Source of the DNA: Lethocerus indicus
Lineage: Eukaryota; Arthropoda; Insecta; Hemiptera; Belostomatidae
DNA: 64,000 bases
Reading direction: 5' to 3'
Assembly: GCA_019843655.1 (NCBI GenBank)
Contig: JACDQD010000006.1
Span: 1,984,001 to 2,048,000, forward strand
The notes beneath the pieces are model-generated. The model was not told the DNA's origin and searched no databases. It saw only the letters and a list, made by a program, of their open reading frames with translations. Made by a program: the position numbers and the translations under genes. This document shows, one piece after another, positions 14,101 through 26,917 of the stretch (position 1 is the stretch's first letter; each line of letters begins with the position of its first letter).

Positions 14101-17100
14101 AGAACTTGGGTCAGCAATTTTATAAGAGACCATACACACCTAATATATTCTCGTTGGATGAACTATTGACAATTTTGTTTGCAGTCGGAACTTGTTGCCT
14201 TGGTGGTTGTGTTGGTGTGTGCTTCTGAGGTGATTTACATGGTACAATCTGCTGGCCCTGTCCAATCACGGCTGGCATGCTCACGCTAATAATATTACTA
14301 GCAGATTCTGCCATTTCCCTCCTCCTGCGACTCAGGTTCTCCAGGAACCTTTCAGAAACAAACACAGAAAATTTGTTCATATAATATGAGTATGTCTCAT
14401 TATTGTGAGAAAGTTTAATTGGTCTCCCAGGAAAAATTGGTTTTGCTGCATTACACATTAGTGTGTACTAGTTGAATAACATCTCAACATAAGTAGCAGG
14501 GATTGATGTATTAAAATCAATGGAATGTCACATTTAAAAAATTCCTGCAAATGTTCTGTTTTAACAATGAATGTTTTTTAAATGTATAATATAAATATAT
14601 ACTTGTCATAATCAGAGTCGGGTCCCTGTTGGTAAAGATCTAGCTCCTGGAGAGTTAGCTGTGTTTCCAATGTGTTCCTTTCCAGTTGGTTCAACAAAGT
14701 CAGCCTTTGGAGTTGTAGAAAGGGCAGGCCAAAAAATTTATGAAGGTATTTGAGCCCAAATCCATTGCTCATTGAGGCCTCTGTGTAGCGCACTTGAGCA
14801 CTGCCTGCTGGCCTGTAAGAAAATTATATCAAATAAGAACATATTTATATTATTTTAATTACAATCTGGGATACTTCTGGGACAAGAAAATAAAGATATT
14901 ACAAAAATAAAGATTCTAACATATTAAAATAATAATACCATACATAGACAAGGACGTCTCACTACACAACAAAAATATAGATGTGATTTATAATTAAAAA
15001 ATTGCTAATTAAATAACAGCAATTGTCACAACCAGACATCAATTTTTATAACAATTATACAAAAATATAACACACAGCAAAAAGATTTAGGATTTAATAT
15101 AAAATTTATAGTTATTTATTATTGAAAACTGAAACATCAAAATTTTAAAATACATTAAAGTATTTTTTTGGATACCATAAAGATTTGGAATATTACTTAT
15201 GGAAATTTCTGTCTCCATTTACTTGTTTGGCCTTAGCAAAGCTCTAGCAAAAACTAAACTTATTCTAAATACCTAAAGGTATACTGAAATAAAACTTGTA
15301 TCATCAGGGGTCCCAATGATTTGAAGAGTATACCTCTCACTATCATGGCCACATATCAAGTTTTATTTATTATATATTGTCTGTCTTAAAGAAGTCAATA
15401 CATATAAACACGCAAATATAAGTTATCATACACAGTAGTGTAATTAAAAAAGATAAATTTCAGATATATATCATATTCACAATAAACCTAATGATCTAGG
15501 ATCATCCATTGAAAATTAAAAAATTACGGGAACTTTGAATTTTCAATTCAAAATATAACATACAGATTAATTAGTTTCTCCATATAAAGTGACTATAAAG
15601 AATAATTGTCCTCAATTTTTCTAATGGGTAACTGATTCTGTGTGTCAGTGACAGGCTCTTGAAATATCTTCCAAGTACTATTTTCAATTAACTTAAAAAT
15701 AGGCCACACTTACAATCTTATAATTAGCAGTGATGATATATAAAACTTTTTTGTATACAATAAATTGTTCTCAATTGTGCAGTTATTTACATACATGAAT
15801 ACACATGTATAAAATATTTATATTTTGGAGTTTACCTTTGGATTGATTCAATATAATACATTACAACATCCCTAGAAACAGTTTGATAGTGTGACATGTC
15901 GCAATGGTTGCCAAGAACCAACACTGGTATGTGCTCTGGTATTTTTGTCAGTTCTCTCTGCACATAATCGAATGTCCTGCACAAATGAAATTTAAAATAA
16001 TTACTCATGTTTTTATGTGTATATATATACAAAGATATATTATATATACATTTTACATTTTGTAAATTTGTTGTGTTATCTTCATTTTGATATTAACTTC
16101 AATGGGTTCATAATTTAATATACATTTATACAACATAATACATTAAATACTAGCACTTAATTTTTATTCTCCACATAATGCACTAGAGAATGTGATTTCA
16201 CTTCATAAATAATATACAAAAAGTTCTTTTATATCTTTTTATAATTCTATAGATAGTTTTTACATGTAAGAGAATATTGATTAAGCCTGATTAATTCCTA
16301 TAATTATTTTAAGCATTTGGCTTAAACAATTTTGAATGTCAATTACAATGTATAAAAAACAATTAAAGTTTGTCTTAACATTTCTTCTTTCTAATTGATG
16401 AACTACAAGTGGATAATTAACCTGTAGAAAGTATCACATGATTAATGGGTAAAATATTTCAGTTAATGTAAAATTTTCAATGTCAAAACTCAGTTTAGAA
16501 AATGAATCTATTATAGATGACTAAATAAACATAAGGATGTCACTCAATTCAATCAATTTATCAAAAGTAATAGACAACAACAAATACATAAGACAGAATA
16601 AGATATGCCAAGCAGTACATAATGTCGGTATCTCCTCCTACCCTTAAGGTAATGTTCCTTACCATAAATTATAACACTAACTTAGTGACACTGATCTAAA
16701 GTCAACCCAGCAAAATGAAATATGAGATTATTTGTTCTGATATGCTCTCATGTGTAAAGGAAGATATTATGAATAATATATACCAATTCTTAGTTATGTC
16801 CATGACCAAGATGACACCGTTTGTACCCTTGTAAACGTCCAAAAATTCAGCATCGAGTGCTGGTGCTATTTCTTCACCGAGTTTCAGACCCTCCAAGGGG
16901 GCTCTTTTCTTTCCTTTGTCCACCACATCCCACACTTCGACTTTAACTACATCATCTGTTGTTTTGTAACTCCATTGAATGCTTGCCACCTAAACAGAAA
17001 ATAAAATAATTATGTACATCTACACAGAACCAATTATAATGATGACCCTAGATACTTCTCAAAACCTTTGCAATACTAAATTAAAATATACCAGTCACCA

Positions 17101-19351
17101 CCATTGATTTGTTGTAATTTAGGCCTTACAGTGAACATGACTTAAATACATAATCTAATTATTCTGAACCAACCAGCTTCTGAATCAAGATCAGAATTTC
17201 AATAATAAACTGACTCTTTATTGCAGGTTGTTTAAGGTTTAGGAACATTTGTTTACATTAGATGTTCTGGTCTAATAAATATTTTATTCTTTTAATTAAT
17301 TACAAAACACAAAAATTTCAGATGTCCAATATCAATATTTCATTATTCATTTGTAATGTCAAAATTTAGCTCTTTGAACAAATGAATTTCAAAATCAATG
17401 CCACCAGCATACTTCATTAGAAACATTGGATAGAAATTATTCAAAAAATTATTTTGAATAATTTGTTTACATTAAATGACTTTTATATCATTAGCATTTA
17501 TTTATGTTATTGTATTCATGTTTCAATAATGTAATCAGTCTTTTTGCTTTTTCATATAAGCTTATAAATTATTCTTATTTAATTATTTTTTTAATTCATT
17601 TTCCAAATCAATACCAGGGAAGATGAGAAGAGAGATTTATTATGTAATATAAAATGTATGCATTTATTTAAAAAAATAAAAATACTCCATCAAATTGTTC
17701 TTCTTTATTTAAATCTCACCTGTATCTCTTCTGTTGGGATATATTCCTGAACAAACTTTTTCCCTTGAAGTCGATGAAAGAGGCATGTTTTACCTGTATT
17801 CCGGTCCCCCTTTATGATGATTTTCACTGAAATTAAAAAAGGGAGATTCTTTATACTTCTAACAATCAGAAAAAACTAAAAATAAATCCAAAATTCAGTC
17901 AGAGAACAAATTTTTTTCTGAATCATATCCCTGAAATGCATTCCATAGGCTATGAGTTATACCTAAAAATATTCAAAAACAACTTGAATAGGACAAATAA
18001 TATTGGTCCCTGAACATTTTCAAACATGTTAATTTAAAGAACAAAATATAATTAATAAATGTATCTACTATCCCGTGGTGTTGGTGTTTTATTTCTTAAA
18101 TATAAGCAATTAAAAATATATTTATAAATGGGTAACTCTTACTACAAGTTTCAATTTGTTCACTGCAATATCATGTCCACTGTCTTTTTTCACAAAAGAG
18201 TAGTGATAGAGCATATGAAACATGAAAAAATAAGATAATAAATATTATCTACAATTAGGACAACAAATGGTAATAATTAATACAATATTTATGTGCTGAA
18301 TCAACTTTATGTCAAGCAGAACCGCTTATAATATTTCCCATAATTAATATATCCCATAAAGAAGTTCATATAGACAATGACAAAGTTTCAATGGCAAAAA
18401 GGTTTGAATGAGAGGGAGGGTGTGGTCTCCACAACTCAGACCAAGATAAATTAAAATCTAATTTCCTCGAACGTATTTCCTACATTGTGCATTTTTTCAA
18501 TGTTCTTATCTAGTATAGCATAGTTATATATGTAACTTTAAATGCATTAAACTTCGACCGGTTGGAATAATGATTCTCAGTTTTGAATGACAGTTGTTAT
18601 TATTGTCAACAATAATTTCATCATTTGATAAATCAAAGTCAATATTAAGGGTAATTTCATAGCTCTATTTGTCTAGAGAAAGTAGCCAATAATAATCGCA
18701 TCCTACTAACTGGTTCTAATTCCTCATATGGTCCTCAACCACTTTTTATCTCTGTGTCAACACAATCTGATTTTAATGATTTAAATGCAACGTGTTTGAT
18801 TTAAAATCCCCTCAATGTACTAGTCAGCTAAATCAGCTATACTAATTAAATATTTATTTCTAGAGAGAACATTATAAATGTCCATATATTGCTGTAGTTG
18901 AATATGCATATTCTGAAGAAACCATACAATTACTTTTTTATTCATATGCCTACTTGATCTTATACTTAGACCTGATTTGGTTCCTACATGCTTGGACATA
19001 TGTCCAAAAAAATTAATAATATTCTTTTTGTTAAAATACCAAAAGATTGAAATATAGATGGAATAGATGGAGTTCTGATTGGACTGAAAATCCAGACACC
19101 ACAGGATTGCACCTGTTTATAAGATGCTTTTCTTTCAATTTTCGAAATTGATATTTTATTATAGTTATATATTATTGAAACAGAAAAAACATGATAGAAT
19201 AAGTTTAATACCCACTGTTATATTGAACTCCTTTGGCGAATTTCTTCTGTAGGTTCTGAGACATTGCCTGGTGACCAGGTGTTGATGCTCCGTTAACCGA
19301 AATCCCATTTTCGACTTTGTTGCCTGCCAAGCGCTTAAGTGCAGAGAACAT
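11140..19351 (-). CDS. RABL6: RABL6 (Rab-like protein 6 / RBEL1 / PARF), 577 aa, 10 exons
   Basis: A Rab-like GTPase linked in mammals to cell-cycle control; the fly role is unclear to me. Exons in order: 19216-19351, 17720-17826, 16784-16989, 15836-15976, 14603-14812, 14140-14348, 13701-13929, 12954-13110, 12008-12160, 11140-11325. All phases agree and the sum is 578 codons including stop. The start [10 protein letters not shown] matches the family N-terminus. The P-loop GDRNTGKT is at 52-59. The switch II region reads WDVVDKG (101-107) instead of the Rab WDTAGQ. The G4 site is NHCD (173-176) in place of NKxD. Family blocks follow: [11 protein letters not shown] in exon 5, VEEFVPD and SFLED in exon 7, [12 protein letters not shown] in exon 8, and a Lys-rich tail with ELEDFLNSH ending in SYEAI. 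The tail is probably a nuclear localisation signal. Identification is from remembered family motifs and is secure. Confidence 0.95.
17827..19215. other. RABL6 intron 1
   Basis: This 1.4-kb AT-rich intron separates the 45-codon first exon from the P-loop exon. It has good borders: donor GTGGGT at the upper end and acceptor TTTCAG at the lower. I see no nested gene or element in it. Confidence 0.6.
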
Positions 19352-20299
19352 AGTGTTGCGTGCATGCACACACACGCAAAATAACTGTGAGTGTTTTTTC
19401 TCCCTAGGCAAAATTATAATTTTCAATTGTTTTACACTCGCCAATATTATTTGTTTAAATTTGAAATTTTTAATATAGTCATGAAGTTTAAAAAAACTAA
19501 ATAATAAACTTTAAATAGAAAAATCACACTGATAATTGATTTTCTACATATTCTAATATTATACACTGGGTTCATGCATGAAACATTCTATTTAAATTTC
19601 TCTATGATAACCATAATTAATATAATAGTAGCAGTATTAGCCTCTGCAAGAGTGTTGTTTGTTTTTATCCCTATTGGGTTTCATTGGCAGGGGCCAAAAC
19701 CACAAACTACAACAATGTACTTTACATCTTATGGACAGGAATTGAACCAGTTCCTTCCATGTATGACTCCCTGTAATGCCTTTATTACATGGCAATATAA
19801 CAAAGATTCCATGTTTACAAAATTCTTGTAGTTTTGGTCAAATATACATAATATATTAATTACAATATATATTTATTACAATGGTAAAGCCACAGAGATA
19901 AGGAATGGGATTGAAATTTGCATCTACACTAGAGTCTAATTTTTTCTAGCATGCACTGCATGAGTGCTTATAAACAATAGTTATTTTTAATTGTGATAGG
20001 TATATAAAATAATTATTTAGAAAAAAGGTAAGTACTACAATTCACAAATATATACATATTATAAAGTTGCATTATTAATAAAATAATCCTTCATCATTTG
20101 TGCAAGAAACTGCTGCTAAGAAAAAACCATAATTTAAAAATAAAAAACACATTATTAGGTCTCCAGAGATCAAAATCTACAGTCTGAGGAATTGTTAATA
20201 TAATTCTTAATAAAAATTAAGTTACTCTGCATTTATACACATTATGCTATTACAATCAAAGTAATATGGTAATATACTATAGCAAATATGAAAATTGGC

Positions 20300-20352
<53 letters not shown>

Positions 20353-21361
20353 CAATATTTAATCTTAAGAACAAAAAATTTAATTTTAATACAGCTAACA
20401 GTTCTTTTTACATTCAGTTGTAATAACATAGTCCATGTCAATAATTATAATTTACATTAGTAATTCTTAACTGTTATTTGGAAATCTTAGTACTGTCAGT
20501 AGAATTTGAATTCTACATGTAACAACTTCATATACATTCTTATGGGGGAGATTGTTTTTCTAATGAATATGCTTGATAAATTTATATAAAACTGAAAGTC
20601 ATAATACATAGAAAAAAAACAATAATTTAAAGAAAGTCAGGTTGAGAAAAAAAATAGGAAACACTCAAAAATTATGAGCTCAAAATAACTATACGAAGAA
20701 AATTATTTATTGATTGTTATCTACAATCGAGCACAAACTATACGTAAAACAAAAAATACATTCATTACGAATATTGCACTCAGTCATATTAAGGTACATG
20801 AAGAAGGCATTGACTATGAATACTTTCATTACTTGCCATTTAAACATTTTTATGTAATACAGTTCTTATTTGGCAAAACTTGTTAACACAATTATCGTAA
20901 GTAAAAAGATAAAACAATCCTTCTAAAAAAAGTTATTACAATATCTCGGCAATGAGTTAATTACAATAACCGTTACCTAAAAAAATTCTATAAAACACCA
21001 AAATCCAGACAAGTGTTAAACAATAAGTTAATAAGTTAACCAAAAATAATTCTCAAAGAACAAAGGAATTTGTTGTTAAAGTTCAATGATGTTTTTTTAA
21101 AAATATGAACAATACTTGCATATTCAAAATATTTGGACGCAATATTTCTAAATTTTTTATTGTCACATAAAACATATGTGCTGGCTATATATACATATGT
21201 ATATATATGTATACATACATATGTATAAAATGAACTTCTAATTGGAAAAATATTTATCTATTATGCACAAAAGGCTTTTGTTTGCACAATGAAACACGAC
21301 TTTAAAATTATACACAAACTGCAGAAAATGCATTTCTTCGGTTGTGGTTAAAAAGTTCTGG
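19352..21361. other. Intergenic DNA between RABL6 and p38
   Basis: AT-rich spacer with the RABL6 promoter side on the left and the p38 3' untranslated region on the right. Minus-strand AATAAA candidates for p38 lie at 21156-21161 and near 20706. A (TA)n microsatellite is present at about 20305-20346, and a palindromic run of ATATGTATA units at about 21185-21226. No supported gene. Confidence 0.5.
20304..20347. repeat. (TA)n microsatellite
   Basis: An uninterrupted TA dinucleotide run of about 21 units. Confidence 0.95.
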
Positions 21362-22420
21362 TTACTGAGGTTGGAAACTGGGCAGAACAAAACTGTTAAC
21401 TTCATTGTAGATGAGCTCTTTCCATTTATCGATTGGAACATTCAAATCTTCAAAACTTTCATCATACTGCTGTGAAATAGGTTCATCTGTCGGATCAGCA
21501 TATGTCGATAGATACGGATGCTCGAGAGCCTTCTCCGCTGTTATTCTCTTTTCGGGATCAAGCTCCAACATTTTTTCTAATAAATTTATTGCCAACGGGT
21601 TGGCATCTTTGAAAACGATGTTGAAATCTTTTTTGTTCATACGAGGGAGCGATTGTATATAATTGCGAGCGGATTCGCTGGAAATCTTGGCCATGAATTC
21701 GGCGTTGGGTGTGCCCAAGATTTCCATTATCAAATTCAGCTGATGGATGTGATCAGTGCCGGGGAATAGTGTGCGCCCTGTCAATAGTTCAGCCATTATA
21801 CAACCGACTGACCATATGTCCACTGTCTGACTATAGCGCATCCAATTCAACATTATTTCGGGCGCTCTATACCACCGAGTGGCCACATATCCAGTCATTT
21901 CACTTTCTGTCGCTCTGGCCAACCCGAAATCGATTATTTTCAATTCGCAGTCTTCATTAACAGCGATATTCGATGGCTTGAGATCCCTGTGTATAATACC
22001 CGCTGAATGTATATATTTCAGGCCCCGCAGGATCTGGTAGATCAAAAACTGTATGTGCTCGTCCGACAGTTTCTGTGTTCGAATAATGTTATTCAGATCG
22101 GCGCCCATGAGATGAGTGACCAGGTAAAGGGTTTGAAAATTTTCGAAACCTTTCGACGGATGAAAAACGTCGAGCAGACGAATAACGTTCTCGTGATTCA
22201 TGTGCTTGAGCATTCGCAATTCCCTGTAAGTTCGTTTGGCATGTACCACCGAATGGAAAGGCCTAGCCAATTTCTTAATTGCAACTTTCATATTGTATTT
22301 GCTATCCACTGCAGAGCATACTTGGCCATATGAGCCTGAACCTACGGGCGTTAGCATCCGGTACCTTTCTGGAACTTCCCATTCCGTTCGATTTATTTCT
22401 GTCTTGTAGAACTTACTCAT
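21362..22420 (-). CDS. p38: p38 MAP kinase, 352 aa, intronless
   Basis: A stress-activated Ser/Thr MAP kinase acting below MKK3/6-type kinases in the cytoplasm and nucleus. The reading frame is a single uninterrupted exon. Visible features are the Gly-rich loop GSGSYGQV (27-34), the ATP-binding Lys in VAIKK (Lys49), the gatekeeper Thr102 in [18 protein letters not shown] (144-151), DFG (164-166), the dual phosphorylation motif TGY (176-178), then ATRWYRAPE and the MAPK insert. The common docking region is seen near [10 protein letters not shown] (317-326). Thr102 is the residue that makes p38-alpha/beta sensitive to pyridinyl imidazoles. Length is near the family norm of about 360; the C-terminus ends in FQPQ, slightly short. 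Every catalytic residue is intact, so this is a functional gene. The lack of introns is notable because the neighbouring genes are all split. Confidence 0.97.
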   Translation of the reverse strand: MSKFYKTEINRTEWEVPERYRMLTPVGSGSYGQVCSAVDSKYNMKVAIKKLARPFHSVVHAKRTYRELRMLKHMNHENVIRLLDVFHPSKGFENFQTLYLVTHLMGADLNNIIRTQKLSDEHIQFLIYQILRGLKYIHSAGIIHRDLKPSNIAVNEDCELKIIDFGLARATESEMTGYVATRWYRAPEIMLNWMRYSQTVDIWSVGCIMAELLTGRTLFPGTDHIHQLNLIMEILGTPNAEFMAKISSESARNYIQSLPRMNKKDFNIVFKDANPLAINLLEKMLELDPEKRITAEKALEHPYLSTYADPTDEPISQQYDESFEDLNVPIDKWKELIYNEVNSFVLPSFQPQ

Positions 22421-23078
22421 TCCAAAATGTATATCGAATATAGAATTTTTTCGATACCAGGATATATCAACGAATGCTTTTTATCTTACTACAGACAACT
22501 GCATACAGGATCGTATCTACTACTCATCCGCCGAATTGCAATTCCGACATGCAGCAATTTGAGAACAATATTTCTGCAACCACAATACAATAATTAAATG
22601 TAATTTTACGGTGGTAAAAATAATTAGAAGTCTGGAGGACAACAATCACTTGGTGTTACTTATTAAGACTAACGATAATTAATCCCTAACTAAGAAAGTC
22701 TAATATATACAACAGATCTGACAACTAATTACAATTAAGGTATATTAGGGAACAAGTTGAAAGGAATTATAATCATATCTGTACATTAAAAAATTATTAA
22801 ACGATAATTACCCGAGTCAATAAGAACTTGCAGACCTCCTACGAAAAACACACTTAACTGTTTTTTTTTAAGAGAAACGAATATCCATCACAGTGCTATC
22901 TGTACAATCCGTCCATACGTTATCATTCCTCAAATCCGACGTACATGTAGGTCGATACTAACTATAACTAAAACATTAATCACAATATCCAGTGGGCACG
23001 GACACCAACCAGTCCAATATCTCCCGATTAGAGTAAATAAAAAAAAAACAGCTGTTAAAAGTTCTAGAAACTCTCGAA
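22421..23078. promoter_or_regulatory. Putative shared upstream region of p38 and the 23.1-kb ORF
   Basis: A 658-bp gap between the p38 start (leftward) and a forward ATG at 23079. If the forward ORF is real this is a bidirectional promoter. I see no clear TATA box. Confidence 0.3.
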
Positions 23079-23231
23079 ATGTCCGAACGCAGTGGAAAAA
23101 GGCGCACTACTGCCAACGTAACCGATCCAGATTTACCTCGGGAACCGGCGCCATTCAAACCCTGGGACTGTAATCAGGCAAAGGTTGACAGTATTGTCAG
23201 AGCTATAAGATATTTAAGCTCTTTCCTTTAA
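23079..23231 (+). CDS. Possible short gene or first exon, 50 codons
   Basis: A 50-codon frame starting MSERSGKRRTTANVTDPDLP, with a Pro-rich middle (REPAPFKPWDCNQAK) and a stop at 23229-23231. The first 35 codons have a protein-like composition, and the frame could splice out at AAAG/GTTGAC near 23183. I do not recognise it and found no downstream exon. It is head-to-head with p38. It may be a small protein, the first exon of a longer gene, or chance. Confidence 0.3.
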   Translation: MSERSGKRRTTANVTDPDLPREPAPFKPWDCNQAKVDSIVRAIRYLSSFL

Positions 23232-23715
23232 TGTAGCTGTATCCAGTGTCGCAGAAGAAAAATTGACAATGGTTTAATTAGAATTAAGAAATTGCAAAGT
23301 GCCTGTAAAGTATATTTAGACATTTGTATTGAGTGAGCGTTCCGAATATCAATCTCTGTATGCCGGTTGTGTTAGGTTTGTAGTTCGGGATAATGACATC
23401 TAATATGTGCAAAAAAATAGATCACGCAAAAGAAACGTTCGACGAGTTAATTTTAGAAAGCAAATTCTAACCTAAGCGCTAATTCGGTATAATTTTGCTA
23501 GGCTTAAGAAATATGTATCGAGGATATGACCTCGGCTGATGACTATGAATTACAGTAAACACAAAATTGTTATATTTCTCTACTTTGGGTTCTCAGAGAA
23601 AATATATAATAATACGAAAGACCGAAGACATTTTGGTATACATTTATAAACGAAGGTAATGAAATTAAAACAAATTATTTTATTCGGACCTGTAAGCGGG
23701 GTTATTTTGGTAATT

Positions 23716-26700
23716 CTATCGGTCGGAAGGGAGAGATCGTTGAAGGAAACTGGTCGTCTGGTCGATGATGGAGTCGATAATACCCAGGGAAACTTCCTTG
23801 TGGCGGTCCATGATGGAAATCAAGTTCTGTCTGATGGCGTCTTCTCCGGTGGTCTCCGCTTCGGGTTTGGGTATCAGGCTTTTGACGAAGTAGTCGAAAT
23901 AAGTTTTGAATGAGCTCTTCCAATGTCGCCCGATGAATTGCAAGTGGAGCGCTGTGGCTTCACTCATTGTGCTCAGGAGGGCGATCTCGCTGGATTTTTC
24001 TCCTTGGGGGGGCAGAGGCTCTGGGCTGTTGGGCAGGCAGACGGGAGGCAGGCTGAGTCGTGAAACGTTGATGATATTCGGGCCGTCGATACGGCAGACG
24101 CTCGCCCCTTTGTTCGCGGTTTCCCCCTCGTCGGAGCTCGAATCGGCCGAGGACTGGAGCACGAGGTCGCCGCCCATGTCCAGGCTGCAGTAGCACTGTT
24201 TAAAGTCGGAAACTGTTTTTCGTCTGGCCACCGAGTCTTCACTAGTCGCCCGGCTAAATTGAAACACCGACTTAGCCGTGGGAACACTCGTGTCCGTCGG
24301 CTTTCCACCTTTCGATGACCTTCCGTTTGGGGCTATCGCGCAATATATTTTGTACCGGTCGGAAAATGGAAACGCTCGAGTTACTACTGGAGATTCGGAG
24401 CTTTTCGAATCTCCGTTGGACGAATTTATTCTCCCTTCGGCCGGGGAAGGCGCTACCGGACGGTCGCTATTGCTGGACGGATTTGTCGAAATCGAAACAC
24501 CTTCGGAACGGACCTCGTTGTCGACCACTCGGATTTTAACATCGGCAGAAGAAACCGCAGTGCCCGGATAAACGCTGTTTATTTGAGAATTTAGCACGGA
24601 AACAGAACGATCGGGTAAAACGGCGGAGATTTCTAATGTACGTGCTCTATCGTCATAGGAGGGCTGGGATTGTTCCGAGTCTGGTTTAGAAAGCTGTGAG
24701 TTTTTAACTCGAGCGGAATCTGCGACGTCACCGGAGCTGCCCATGAGAGTTCCCCGAACGTGCTCAATGACAGAAGGGACATCATCACGAGTTGATTTAA
24801 CTTCGGGAGAGGTACGACTGTCGAGATTATCAGAAAATGCAGGAGTATCGCCGCTCTCGTCCGACCGTTGTCCTTTTAAATCCATACGATAATGATCTTT
24901 CCTATTAAATAGACCCTTCGACGCTGAAACGCTGCGAGTAGCATCGGCCGGATCGCTTCTCGAAACTTCCGCTGACTTTGAAGTTACCTGAGCATCCGTA
25001 ATGCCAGAAGAACGATCGCCGTCATCGAATCGAGCTTCCTGTGCGGACATTTTGTTATCCGGAGGACTGTATTTGGCCGAGGGACGAGCGTCATTCGAAT
25101 GGGTTGCCGAAGGTGGCTTGAGCTTCGTTGTGGATCTAGAATTTATATTCTCAGAAGTGACTACTCGGCTGGGCGGGCGAATGTCCCCCGTTTTCGGAAA
25201 CCGGTCTTCGCCACCGAAACGAAGGCCCGGTGTTGAAGTCTTAGCGACGCTGCTGAAACTAGCATCCCGAGTATATGCGGGAGAGGAACGCGCGTAATTC
25301 GAACGTGCCGGTGTCCTGGAAATAGTCGCAGGATTGAAACTGTATGAAGATCCGTCTCCTTCATCTGACCGGCTACCGGTATTCACACCTTTGGAACGGT
25401 GGCCGCCTTCCCGTATCGAAGATTCGGCATCGTCAGGAACCCGAGTATAATCGGTCGGGGAACGGGGGAAATTCGAATGGGTGATCGGTGGCTCGGAAAT
25501 CGCTACCGAGCCCATTTTGTACGTCGAACCGCCTCCTGCGCTGGGCGTACGAGCAGCCACAATATTGGAATTACGGTCACCGCCAACGAATGGATCATCT
25601 CTCGAGGAAACTTTAAGGTCGATAGGAGCAGGGGTGCCAGAGCCACTGACCCGCGGCGGTATCATCGTATTACTCTCGGAATTCATACGGTAGGGAGTAC
25701 CGTCTCCGTTGTCCACACTATGGAATTGTCTGGGTGGGGGCTGAATGTAAACGGAGGAGGTAGTAATGCAGTTCGAACGTGCGAACTGCATTGCCGGCTT
25801 GGAATTTAGGCCCGACGGAGGTTGAAATATGGGCGGCAGGAAGAAGTCGTAAGTTTCAGTTTCGAATTGTTGTTGCTCGTTTCTCTCTTCGTGGTTTTCA
25901 CAGATTTCCGCCCCCACGTCGTACTCTTTGGGTTCCCAGTATTGGCCGCATCCGTCGCAACAGAGCGGAGGCTCGTAGCGGCTGCCCTCGATGTACTCCT
26001 CTTCTTCATCCTTCCGCTTCACGAGCCTACCGTCTTCCTCGTCTGTATTCAATTCCGCTATTTCAACGACCCGAATTTCGGATTGAGACGGGGTTTCGAC
26101 AATAGGGAAACCTGTCGCCCTGAACTTTTCCTCGTGGGAGTTGACCCGAAGTGAAGTATAATGCGACGAGTGAATTCCATCGACTGTGACCCTTCGCTGC
26201 GGCGGCTGCTGCTGCTGAACTCCGGTTAGGTCCAACCCCGCCCCGTAGAGGTACGTCTGTCAACAGGAGTAACAAAAGCCTTTTATTAAGGCGAATATTT
26301 TATTTTGCTTATTCGAATTTAACGAATAAATCCACGTATCCTTCAGCAGTAAGGGCTAGGAATTGTAATTTAAACGTGTAATCTTTTGACAAATAAGGTA
26401 ACTGCATATCGCGAGGTGCATGTTGAGAACTGATGTTTACAGTCGGTCATTTCGTCCTAAGCTAGACCGGTTTCAGGTTTTCGCTGTTACGTATATACCG
26501 AGTTACGGATTTCAGCCACTCATTAAATAATAATATATGTATATATATTACGCAGTTCGTAATTTTATTGTCTTTGTATTGAAACATTTATTGTATTTAC
26601 TTCATCCTGCAACTTTGACCGCGTTTTCCACTACGGGACAGGACGATCGTTCGAAGCGCAAATACGCCAATATTTCCTGGAAGGGAATTTATCTCATTTG

Positions 26701-26857
26701 GCTGCTGGCTATCTCGGGGACACAATTACTTTATCAAAGTTTAAAAACTCTAATCAGTTGAACGGGTTTACACTCGGCCTCTGATAACCGACCTGCAAAA
26801 TTTGCTAACGGTTGAAGATTCTCACAGATTTTCCCGACTATTTTTTTTTAGTCTATT

Positions 26858-26917
<60 letters not shown>

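Noticed and set aside
23906..26154. Many long frames on both strands over the 23.7-26.3 kb exon
   Set aside because: They are shadows of the GC-richer coding exon; none has motifs or splice context.
23716..26235. The 2.5-kb frame as a complete one-exon gene starting at 26235
   Set aside because: The first codon is TTG, the frame runs on to a good splice acceptor at 26257-26258, and there is no ATG there. It is the last exon of a longer gene.
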